Origin: G963663735 sp963663735
GTDB taxonomy: Bacteria > Acidobacteriota > UBA6911 > RPQK01 > JAPXNP01
Direction of reading: 5' to 3'
Length of the DNA: 64,000 nucleotides
Assembly (NCBI GenBank): GCA_963663735.2
Contig: CAXXHN010000001.1
Coordinates: 124,001 to 188,000 of the forward strand
Every line of letters begins with the position of its first letter. The first letter of the stretch is position 1. Shown one piece after another: positions 9,050-16,904 of the stretch. The notes under the pieces were generated by a model, which worked only from the letters and a program-made list of their open reading frames with translations, did no database searches and was not told the origin of the DNA. The position numbers and the translations under genes are program-made.

Positions 9050-10588
9050 ATGTTACAGAATGATATTAAATCTGGTTTCAGGCCACTTCTGATGGTCATG
9101 TTTATTCTGGCAATAGTTTTCCTTTTTTCAGTTGGAGTTAACGCGGAATCATTGCGGGCAGGCACCGGAGTTGTTGACATAACCTGCCAGAATTCAACTG
9201 AAAAGATCAGTGATCCGCTGTTGGTAAAAGCTATAGTTTTCGACAGCGGTAAGATTCAGGCGGTAATAATAACCATTGATACTATCGCTGTCGGGGGCAT
9301 CGGAAGCCTCCAGGACAACTTCTTATACAGCGTTAGAAGCAAAATTGAAAATGACCTGGATATCAGCGGTAAGAATGTATTAATAAATGCTTCCCATAAT
9401 CATAGAACAGGGGGACAGGTATGTGAGGATGTTGTTGATAAAACTGTTCTAGCCGTGAAAAAAGCCGTTGAAAAAATGGTCGCAGTAAGAATAGGTACTG
9501 GAACCGGATATGAAGACCGCATCATGATGAATCGCAGGCTGCAGTTAAAAACCGGGAAAGAATGGACAATTCGTCATGCCAATCCATGCCCCCCCGATGA
9601 CGAAGTGGTCGGGGTCGGCCCCATTGATCCGGAAATCGGGATACTGAAAATTGATAAGGCAGATGGCACCCCCCTGGCAGTGCTGTATAACTTCACGATA
9701 CATCCATATACCGGAATTGCCGGAGGAGGAGTCACCGCTGAATTGCCGGGCTTCGCATCAAAGGTAATCCAGGACAACCTCGGCAGCGAGGCAACAGCAT
9801 TTTTCCTGCAGGGAGCCGCAGGAGATATTACGGAGATTCTGTACAAAGATGTAAACAGTCCGCGAACTCCTGAAGCATTCGGAAACCTGCTGGGACTGAG
9901 CACCCTTCAGGCTCTCGGAAAAATTAAAACTGAAAATGCCAGCAGCCTGAATGTGATTACTGAAAATCTGGATCTACCTTTGCGAACTGATATTCCAGGC
10001 AGAATCAGCCTTCTTGAGGCTGAGCAATCCAGGCTTATCAGTTCTTTAAGAAGTACAAGCCTGAACTTCAAAACTTTTTTACCTTTGTTCATTAAATATT
10101 CATTGGATCCTGAATACCCATCTTATTATTCTTATCGATATTTGCAGGAAGAAAAACTGGGAACAGAAGCCCTGAAAGGCATGGATGCCGAGAATAACCG
10201 CAATCTGAAAAAGTACCTTAACAATATCTACGCCATGGAAAAATGCGCCAGGATTCAGGAAAACCTGAATATGCTGAGGACGCGACAGGCTGAAATCAAC
10301 GCGGAAAATTCAAAAACCAAGACAGTTGAATTGCAGGTAATGAAGATTGGTGACTTCGTTTTGGTAACTTTTCCAGGAGAGCTATTCGTAAAAATAGGAA
10401 TGAACATCAAGGAAGCTTCTCCGTTTGAAAACACTTTCATCGCCGGCTATTCCAACGGTTATTTTCATTATGGCCCCACTTCTGAAGCCTTCGATGGCCT
10501 GGCCTACGAAGATACCAACTGCCTCTTTGCTCCGGAGTGGGAGGGCATTTATGTAGAAAAGGTCAAAGAAATGCTGGCAGGATTATAA
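9050..10588 (+). CDS. Neutral/alkaline ceramidase-like secreted hydrolase
   Basis: This 512-residue protein has an N-terminal membrane or signal segment (residues 11-32) and then the neutral/alkaline non-lysosomal ceramidase N-terminal fold, starting LRAGTGVVDIT. The zinc-site regions are recognisable: NASHNHRTGGQ (equivalent to the ATHTHSGPG motif of true ceramidases, with HxH kept), NFTIHPYTGI (His ligand) and a GAAGDITE segment; FPGELFVKIG and SNGYFHYGPTSEAFDG lie near the C terminus. True ceramidases hydrolyse N-acyl sphingosine, but bacterial relatives in sugar clusters probably act on other amide or ester substrates. AGGAGGC precedes the ATG. The canonical THSG is altered to NHRTG, so ceramidase activity should not be assumed. 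Confidence 0.8.
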   Translation: MLQNDIKSGFRPLLMVMFILAIVFLFSVGVNAESLRAGTGVVDITCQNSTEKISDPLLVKAIVFDSGKIQAVIITIDTIAVGGIGSLQDNFLYSVRSKIENDLDISGKNVLINASHNHRTGGQVCEDVVDKTVLAVKKAVEKMVAVRIGTGTGYEDRIMMNRRLQLKTGKEWTIRHANPCPPDDEVVGVGPIDPEIGILKIDKADGTPLAVLYNFTIHPYTGIAGGGVTAELPGFASKVIQDNLGSEATAFFLQGAAGDITEILYKDVNSPRTPEAFGNLLGLSTLQALGKIKTENASSLNVITENLDLPLRTDIPGRISLLEAEQSRLISSLRSTSLNFKTFLPLFIKYSLDPEYPSYYSYRYLQEEKLGTEALKGMDAENNRNLKKYLNNIYAMEKCARIQENLNMLRTRQAEINAENSKTKTVELQVMKIGDFVLVTFPGELFVKIGMNIKEASPFENTFIAGYSNGYFHYGPTSEAFDGLAYEDTNCLFAPEWEGIYVEKVKEMLAGL

Positions 10589-10679
10589 AAACTCTAGCCT
10601 CTCAGCATATTCTGTTTTTTAAAAAACGGGATCTGCAATATAGGCTCGAAACAATATAAATTTAGGGAGAGATGCTCAA

Positions 10680-11933
10680 GTGGTTGCCGTACATTATGGA
10701 TCTGAGATTCTGGAACTGGATATCCCGAAGGAAAACCAGGTATTTAATATAAGTCCTAATGAGTTCCCACGGCCATCAGAGGAAGCGGCGGAGATCCGTC
10801 GATCTCTGCAGTATCCCGTAGGATCAAAAAGACTTCGTGACCTGGTTAACAAAGATAATTCCATTGTTATCCTGGGTGATGACCGAACACGGCTTACCCC
10901 GCAGGATCGAATCCTGCCGGTTGTGCTGGAAGAGTTGTACAACGGTGGAGTAAAACCTGCCCAGATAAAAATCATTATTGCATGTGGTACTCACCGGCCA
11001 ATGACTGAAGAGGAGATCATCAGTAAATACGGCCGGCGCCTGATGAATGAAATCGAGATCAAAAACCATGACTGCAAGGATCTCGATAACCTGGTTAACA
11101 AGGGAACGACAAGCAAAGGCACAAGAGTGTTTGTCAATAAGGAATTCCTGCAGGCTGATGTCCGTATCGGCGTCGGCAGCGTACTCCCACACCACCCGAC
11201 CGGATGGAGTGGAGGAGCCAAGATTCTCCTGCCGGGAGTTGCGGGTGAGGAGACAACCTGTGATTTTCATCTTCTGGGAGCCACCGAACAGCAGTTGGGG
11301 AAAATAGAGACTCCCTGTCGTAATGAAATGGAAGATTTTGCTGCCAATGTCGGACTGGATTTTATTGTCAATACAATCCTTGACGACAAAGGATTTGTCT
11401 TGAAATCAGTGTCCGGCCACTATGTAAAAGCTCACCGCGAGGCAGTCAGCTGGGGATTCAAGGTTTTTGGTGCAGAGTTCCAGGAGCAGGCAGACTTGAC
11501 GCTGAGCAGCACATTTCCAATGGATTACGATTTAACCCAGAGTGACAAAGGCCTGTTTTCAGCCGAAATCGCCACAAGAAAAGGGGGTGAAATCATTTTA
11601 ATGTCCCCCTGCCCCGAAGGAATAGCTCCCACCCATGGGGAAGAGATGGCGAAACTGGCCGTTTATTCAGACGATACTCTTTGGAATATGTTGAAAAAAA
11701 ATCAGATCAGGGATCGTTTTGCGGCATCCGAAAACATGTATCTGAACCATATTAAAAAAAATTTCAAAACGACTTTAATGATGGATCCAGTATTAAGCAA
11801 TATTATGGGATTTCATTATTTGAACAGCCGGAGCCTGAACCAATATATCAAGTACAGACTGAACCTGGATAAAAACCTGAAAATCGGGATCATCAATAAA
11901 AGTACGGAAGTGCTCCCGGTACAAGCAAAATAA
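10680..11933 (+). CDS. larA: LarA-family nickel-pincer racemase/epimerase (DUF2088)
   Basis: The 417-residue protein aligns with lactate racemase LarA at a near-constant offset of three residues. Asp67/Asp68-Arg69 (GDDRTR) match the substrate-binding Asp72 region, His105 (ACGTHRP) matches His108, His171 matches His174, Lys181 (SGGAK) matches the lysine that carries the nickel-pincer nucleotide, and His197 matches His200. All catalytic residues are therefore present. Family members racemise lactate or epimerise other 2-hydroxy acids, including sugar acids such as gluconate; next to sugar enzymes an aldonate epimerase seems likelier than a lactate racemase. The start is GTG at 10680 with GGGAGAGATG upstream. 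The cofactor genes larB, larC and larE are not in this window. Confidence 0.88.
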   Translation: MVAVHYGSEILELDIPKENQVFNISPNEFPRPSEEAAEIRRSLQYPVGSKRLRDLVNKDNSIVILGDDRTRLTPQDRILPVVLEELYNGGVKPAQIKIIIACGTHRPMTEEEIISKYGRRLMNEIEIKNHDCKDLDNLVNKGTTSKGTRVFVNKEFLQADVRIGVGSVLPHHPTGWSGGAKILLPGVAGEETTCDFHLLGATEQQLGKIETPCRNEMEDFAANVGLDFIVNTILDDKGFVLKSVSGHYVKAHREAVSWGFKVFGAEFQEQADLTLSSTFPMDYDLTQSDKGLFSAEIATRKGGEIILMSPCPEGIAPTHGEEMAKLAVYSDDTLWNMLKKNQIRDRFAASENMYLNHIKKNFKTTLMMDPVLSNIMGFHYLNSRSLNQYIKYRLNLDKNLKIGIINKSTEVLPVQAK

Positions 11934-11954
11934 CTGCCATCAAGAGCAAAAACA

Positions 11955-13208
11955 GTGAAAAACAAAAGCAGTATTTCAGTCCGCATCTGGCGCCTTATCC
12001 TCATGGTCGGACCTGGATTTTTTCTTGTCGGATACAGTATTGGTACTGGAAGCGTTGTATCCATGGCATCAGCGGGTTCCCGTTACGGCATGTCCCTGCT
12101 CTGGGCCCTGATCCTGTCCTGTGTATTCAGCTTTGTAATGCTTGAGGCATATGGGCGTTATACCCTGGTGACCGGCCAAAGCGCACTTTTCAGTTATGTA
12201 AAACTACCTTTCCTGGGAAGGACTGCGGCTATAACTACTTTAATCGGACTTGTGTTTGTGGAAGTGCTGGCCCTTGCCGGAATAATGGGCATTTTGTCTG
12301 ATTTGATTTGCGAATGGTTAAAAATGGTGTCACCCGCAGTAGCCTGGGCTCCACTGTGGATAGCGATCTGCATTATTGTTGGTGTTTTTCTCTTTCTGTG
12401 GATCGGTGAATATCAGTTTTTCGAGAAAGTGCTAATCATATTTGTGGGCATTATGGGAGCCAGTTTTTTACTCACTCTGTTTCTGGTCATCCCAAGTCCG
12501 ATTGAAATTGTCAAGGGAGCCGTCCCCAGGATGCCGCACGATCCGGATGTAAGCATGCTTATTAGTGCCCTGGTTGGCGCGACGCTTACAGCACCGACTT
12601 TTGTCATGCGAAGCATAATCGTAAAAGAAAAAGGCTGGACCGTCTCCGACCTGAAAACCGGGAGGAGAGACGCATTTTTCGCCGCGCTGTTCATGTTCAT
12701 AATAAGTGCCTCCATCATGGCCTGTGCAGCCGGGACTCTCTACACTGCGCAAAGCCCGGTTGAAAACGCGATTCAGCTGGTCGAACTGCTGAAGCCATTC
12801 GCAGGAAATTTTGCCCTCTCTCTTCTTATCCTGGGAATTATCGGAGCTGGATTGTCATCAATAATTCCTATCGCAATGCTCGCCCCCTTGTTAATAGGTG
12901 ACTACCGGGGAGTGCCCGTGAGCATGAAATCAAAAATGTTTCGCATCTTCTGTGGGGCCGCACTATTACTTGGCCTGACTGTTCCGGTTTTTCAGGCGCG
13001 TCCTGTTTTCGCGATGATCCTAAGCCAGTGTTTCCAGATTCTGGTACTGCCAATAGTCACAATTTCAATCATCTACCTGTTAAACAGCGAAGACCTGATG
13101 GGTCAATATAAAGCCGGACCATGGTTAAATGGCGGCCTTGTGGCCACTTTGGCTTTCTCAATGTTCATTACTTATCAATCAGTGGTTGCTCTCGCCAGCT
13201 ATTTATGA
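11955..13208 (+). CDS. Nramp-like membrane transporter lacking the canonical metal-site motifs
   Basis: This 417-residue protein has about eleven hydrophobic helices and the overall Nramp (LeuT-fold) layout: MVGPGFFLVGYSIGTGSVVS in helix 1, then SRYGMSLLWALILS, and GATLTAPTFVMRSI in helix 6. In metal-transporting Nramps helix 1 carries DPGN and helix 6 carries MPH; here the equivalents read GTGS and TAPT. The Asp, Asn and Met ligands are therefore missing. A PRMPHDP segment exists but lies in the loop before helix 6. It starts with GTG 22 bases after the LarA stop, so it is probably co-transcribed with it. I infer a different substrate, perhaps an organic acid or another cation. Confidence 0.75.
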   Translation: MKNKSSISVRIWRLILMVGPGFFLVGYSIGTGSVVSMASAGSRYGMSLLWALILSCVFSFVMLEAYGRYTLVTGQSALFSYVKLPFLGRTAAITTLIGLVFVEVLALAGIMGILSDLICEWLKMVSPAVAWAPLWIAICIIVGVFLFLWIGEYQFFEKVLIIFVGIMGASFLLTLFLVIPSPIEIVKGAVPRMPHDPDVSMLISALVGATLTAPTFVMRSIIVKEKGWTVSDLKTGRRDAFFAALFMFIISASIMACAAGTLYTAQSPVENAIQLVELLKPFAGNFALSLLILGIIGAGLSSIIPIAMLAPLLIGDYRGVPVSMKSKMFRIFCGAALLLGLTVPVFQARPVFAMILSQCFQILVLPIVTISIIYLLNSEDLMGQYKAGPWLNGGLVATLAFSMFITYQSVVALASYL

Positions 13209-13282
13209 GAAATTCTGCAATCCTTGAATAAATCAAATAATCCGACTGAGATCACTGGCGGAAAACATAGAGGTATAATTAT

Positions 13283-14143
13283 TTGTCACAAAGACAAAAA
13301 GCAATAATTCTCATCTTCGCAACAGCAATTTTGTGGAGTACCGGCGGTTTCCTTATTAAGTCGGTACCATTAAATCCCATTGCCATAGCCGGCATGCGCA
13401 GCCTGATATCCGCGGTTTTTTTATCACTCTTCATTCGCGACATTAAGACCAAAAACCTGAGATATGTGATAGTAGGGGCACTTTTTTATGCCGCTACTGT
13501 AATTTTTTTCGTCGTTGCAAACAAACTGACGACTGCAGCCAATGTCATTTTATTACAATACTCCGCTCCGATATGGGTAGCACTGATCGGAGCATGGTTC
13601 CTGAAAGAAAAAGTGAAATTAGTGGACTGGTTTTTCATATTCTCGCTCATTGGCGGCATCTTTCTTTTTTTTCTCGATGAGCTGTCATTAAGTGGAAAGT
13701 GGGGCAATATCCTGGCCATATTAAGCGGAGTTGCTTTTGCCGGTACAGTTCTTCATATGAGGAAACTAAAAGATTCATCTCCTCTGTTGATGATCGTTCT
13801 GGGCAATTTTTTTGCGGCAATAATTTGCCTTCCGTTTTATATCACTACCGTTAATATAGGAAATCACTGGTTATTGCTTCTAATCCTCGGAGTATTCCAG
13901 CTGGGATTGCCTTATATTTTGTACAGCATCGCTATCAAATCGGTACATGCCATTGAGGCTACTTTGATAGCAAGCATTGAAGCAATATTAAATCCTCTCT
14001 GGGTATTTGTAATATTAAGCGAAAGGCCGGGATTCTGGTCGATCATTGGCGGATTTATTGTATTCAGCAGCGTGACTGCATATGGAGTTATTGCCGGGTT
14101 AAGAGAAAAAAACGGGTTCTCCCTCGCCTCAAATAACAAATAA
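13283..14143 (+). CDS. EamA/DMT-superfamily permease
   Basis: The 286-residue protein has ten predicted hydrophobic helices in two EamA repeats. The first begins at LIFATAILWSTGGFLIKS and the second near GNILAILSGVAFAGTVL, each ending with the characteristic loop before helix 5 or 10 (ANVILLQYSAPIWVAL; EATLIASIEAILNPLWVF). DMT permeases move metabolites or amino acids across the inner membrane, mostly outward. The TTG start at 13283 is chosen because AGAGG lies about 10 bases upstream. It is the last gene of the plus-strand series and is followed by a hairpin at 14160. The substrate is unknown. Confidence 0.85.
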   Translation: MSQRQKAIILIFATAILWSTGGFLIKSVPLNPIAIAGMRSLISAVFLSLFIRDIKTKNLRYVIVGALFYAATVIFFVVANKLTTAANVILLQYSAPIWVALIGAWFLKEKVKLVDWFFIFSLIGGIFLFFLDELSLSGKWGNILAILSGVAFAGTVLHMRKLKDSSPLLMIVLGNFFAAIICLPFYITTVNIGNHWLLLLILGVFQLGLPYILYSIAIKSVHAIEATLIASIEAILNPLWVFVILSERPGFWSIIGGFIVFSSVTAYGVIAGLREKNGFSLASNNK

Positions 14144-14159
14144 TTATTATTCCCTCTAA

Positions 14160-14190
14160 TTTGAGAAAACTGCCCGGATGTTTTCTCAAA
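14160..14190. terminator. Hairpin terminator between convergent genes
   Basis: TTTGAGAAAAC (14160-14170) and GTTTTCTCAAA (14180-14190) form a perfect 11-bp stem around a 9-base loop. It sits 17 bases after the EamA stop and about 85 bases after the ABC-2 permease stop on the opposite strand, so it could serve both directions. There is no long U-tract, only short A/T runs. Confidence 0.65.
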
Positions 14191-14274
14191 AATTATCTCT
14201 GACGAAAATCTTATTTCTCTGCTGCTATAAGAATCATAGCGCACTGCCTCGGCAACTGGACCATGGCCCCGGAT

Positions 14275-15012
14275 TCAGTCCCGGGCCTGATTAACCGATA
14301 TCACGGCAAGGATAAAAAAACAGATTCCAAGCCCTCCCAGGATCAGCAGGTCCTCTGCCAGGGGTTCATTCCCAAAAGCAGCGCTTCTCATGGCCTGCGA
14401 AGCGTGAGTCAGGGGCAGCAGGTAAAGAGCTTTTCTGACCAGTTCAGGAAGATTTTCAAGCGGGAAAAACGTCCCACCCAGAAAAGCCATCGGAGTTATC
14501 AAAAAACTGTTGAGCATCGACTGATCAGCGTGAGATTTTATCAGCATCGCCGCCCCTACTCCGAGAGAGGAGAAGACCAGGCTGTTCAGGAAAAACGCCA
14601 GCCAGAAAAAAAAGCTGTAAGAAAGAAACACTCCGAAAAAAGAACCCAGGGCAAGAATCACCAGAACCGCCAGCAGTGCCCTGGTCATGCCGGCAAGGAC
14701 TTCGCCCAGCACATAGGCCGTATTGCTCAGGGGAGATGACTGGAATTCTTCAAAAACATGCCAGTAAAAACGGGCAATATTTATTTCACCACTGATGGCA
14801 AAAGCCTGGACCATACCAGCCATGGCAGCCAGGCCCGGGATCAGGAACTCGATATACCGGTACCCCCCCACATCCAGATCCTTACCCATGGCGTACCCGA
14901 AAGCAATAAGGTAAAGCAGCGGAGATATGGCCCAGGAGCCGATCATCCTGAGCGAACGCTTGCGAATAATCATCATTTCCCGAAGATATACTGCCGTCCA
15001 TCCCCTGATCAT
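14275..15012 (-). CDS. ABC-2 type transporter permease
   Basis: This 245-residue membrane protein has six hydrophobic segments and the ABC-2 membrane-domain layout of daunorubicin/NodJ/polysaccharide exporters: an N-terminal amphipathic helix (AVYLREMMIIRKRSL), then ISPLLYLIAFGYAMG and a conserved MAFLGGTFFPLENLP near residues 175-190. Its ATG overlaps the stop of the upstream ATPase gene by four bases, so the two proteins are almost certainly partners. It is the last gene of the CobN-ChlI operon. ABC-2 systems export, so this pair would move a product outward rather than import the chelatase substrate. The substrate is not identifiable. Confidence 0.88.
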   Translation of the reverse strand: MIRGWTAVYLREMMIIRKRSLRMIGSWAISPLLYLIAFGYAMGKDLDVGGYRYIEFLIPGLAAMAGMVQAFAISGEINIARFYWHVFEEFQSSPLSNTAYVLGEVLAGMTRALLAVLVILALGSFFGVFLSYSFFFWLAFFLNSLVFSSLGVGAAMLIKSHADQSMLNSFLITPMAFLGGTFFPLENLPELVRKALYLLPLTHASQAMRSAAFGNEPLAEDLLILGGLGICFFILAVISVNQARD

Positions 15013-15851
15013 TTGACTTTCTCCCCGGTCAGTTCGAGGAAGGCATCCTCAAGGTTAACCCTGCGCAGGGAGAATCCTTTCGCAAACTCAATTGAGGCCG
15101 CATATTCCCCGGCTTGTTCCTTGTTCTGGAAATAGCTGGTAAGTATTTCGCCATCTTCAAACCGGTCAATGGCCCATTCGCCGATTCGGCTCATGATCTC
15201 CCGGGGAGTGCCGAGGACTGCTATTTCCCCCCTGTTCAGGAAAGCCACCCGATTGGCCAGAAATTCAGCCTCCTCAATGTAGTGGGTAGTCATAAAAACC
15301 GTTGCTCCGCTGCCCTGAATCTTTTTAATCAACGCCCAGATCCGGCGACGGATAGCAGCATCAAGTCCAACGGTAGGCTCATCCAGAAACAATATTGCGG
15401 GATCATGCAGCAAGGCCCGGGCAATCATGGCTCTCCGCTTCATGCCTCCTGACAGTTCCTTCACCGGTTTGCTGGCCTTGTCCATGATCCCAACGTAATC
15501 CAGCAGCTGTTCAATCCGTTTTTTCACTTCCCGGCAGGGCATATGGTGGAGTTTTCCATGGATAAACAGGTTCTCAAACACTGTAAGCTCATTATCCAGG
15601 TTGATATGCTGTGGGACCAGGCCTATCCTTTTTTTAAATTCCACCCTGTCTCTGACAATATCCACATCTCCCAGGGTGATTGAGCCTGAGGTAAGACGGG
15701 CGAGGCCCGTCATTATCCTTACGGCGGTGGTCTTGCCAGCCCCGTTAGGCCCAAGGAAGGCAAACAGCTCTCCTTTTTCAATCCTGAGACTTATCCCCCT
15801 CAGGGCCTGAGTTTTACCATAATGTTTCACAAGGTTAACAATTTCTATCAT
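15009..15851 (-). CDS. ABC-2 exporter ATPase subunit (DrrA/CcmA type)
   Basis: The 280-residue ATPase has Walker A GPNGAGKTTAV (residues 34-44), signature LSGGMKRR (about 133-140), Walker B AILFLDEPTVGLDAA (about 150-164) and the H-loop MTTHYIEEAE. The C-terminal extension of about 70 residues is usual for the DrrA branch. It begins 13 bases after the stop of the frameshifted ChlI gene and overlaps the permease start by ATGA. Being fused to a metal-chelatase operon is unusual and suggests export of a metallated or rejected tetrapyrrole or chelator. That role is inference. Confidence 0.9.
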   Translation of the reverse strand: MIEIVNLVKHYGKTQALRGISLRIEKGELFAFLGPNGAGKTTAVRIMTGLARLTSGSITLGDVDIVRDRVEFKKRIGLVPQHINLDNELTVFENLFIHGKLHHMPCREVKKRIEQLLDYVGIMDKASKPVKELSGGMKRRAMIARALLHDPAILFLDEPTVGLDAAIRRRIWALIKKIQGSGATVFMTTHYIEEAEFLANRVAFLNRGEIAVLGTPREIMSRIGEWAIDRFEDGEILTSYFQNKEQAGEYAASIEFAKGFSLRRVNLEDAFLELTGEKVK

Positions 15852-15864
15852 CTTGCTTCCGATA

Positions 15865-16904
15865 TCAGGACTGCTTTCCGAGCCGAAGCCGGCTCACCTC
15901 AGTCGCCATTTCCTGCAATGGCTGACGGCGGGCGCGATGAGGCAGTGCCAGTTCCGCGGCAGCCTCCACGTCAGCTTGCAATACCGAGGTGCGCTGGTCA
16001 AAAGCGGCCATTGTTTTTGCCGTTTTCAAAACAATTATGTCTCCCCGGTGGCCATCAACGCCCACTTCCAGGCAGCAGGACGCGATTTCATAGAGCAGAG
16101 GATTCTCAATTTTAACTTCAGGATATATTTCCCTGGCTGCCATTATTTTCCGGGATATGGATTCAGATTCAGATTCCCAGATCCTGCAAAACCCCTCCGG
16201 ATCATCATCAAAGGCGTTACGCCTTTCCATTACGGCCACTCTCTCCTCCAGATTGTCAATCCCTTCTATATTGACGCAAAGGCCGAACCTGTCAAGAAGC
16301 TGGGGGCGAAGTTCCCCTTCTTCAGGATTCATGGTTCCGACCAGGGTGAATCGGGCCGGGTGGGAAAAACTGATACCCTCACGTTCAATGGTATTGACAC
16401 CCATGGCCGCAGAATCCAGCAATACGTCCACGACGTGATCATCCAGAAGGTTCACCTCATCCACATACAGGATCCCCCGGTGAGCCGCCGCTAGTATACC
16501 CGGTTCAATGCGCCTTTCTCCTTTTTTAATGGCGTGTTCAATATCCATGGTTCCCACTACCCGGTCTTCAGTGGCCCCCAGGGAAGCTCCACCACCTTCG
16601 TGGGTCGACTGGTAACTTCAACCTGCTCTCCATTCAGCATTCTTTCCCGGCATTCCGCGCGGTCACACTGCCGGCAGGTACTCAGTCCGGTCTCCGGGGG
16701 AAGCTGGAAAGGGCAGTCCCGCACAGTTGTTATGGCAGGAAGAATTGCCGCCAGGGACCGCACGGCTGTTGATTTCGCGGTCCCTTTTTCTCCCCGGATA
16801 AGAACCCCGGAGAGCTTGGGATTAATGATATTCAGGATCAGCGCGGTTTTCATTTTTTCCTGTCCCACAATCGCCGCAAATGGATAGGTATTCCGTTTCC
16901 TCAT
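15865..16904 (-). pseudogene. ChlI-like AAA+ chelatase subunit, interrupted by a one-base frameshift
   Basis: Two minus-strand frames (16904-16557 and 16557-15865) together encode one ChlI/BchI-type AAA+ protein of about 346 residues. The first part has Walker A (RGEKGTAKSTAV) and a Cys-rich insert (CRQCDRAEC). It then derails at VVELPWGPLKTG and stops. The other frame reads GATEDRVVGTMDIEHAIKKG and on through Walker B (ILYVDEVNLLDDH) and sensor 1 (LVGTMNPEEGEL). The paralogue downstream of CobN has NLPLNATEDRVSGG here, so one base is missing in a short run of Cs (GGG at 16581-16583 on the plus strand). Everything else is intact, so a sequencing or assembly error is as likely as a real mutation. 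Its ATG overlaps the upstream gene's stop. Confidence 0.8.

Noticed and set aside
15865..16904. Programmed ribosomal frameshifting in the ChlI gene
   Set aside because: There is no slippery heptamer or downstream structure that I could identify; a missing C in a homopolymer is simpler.
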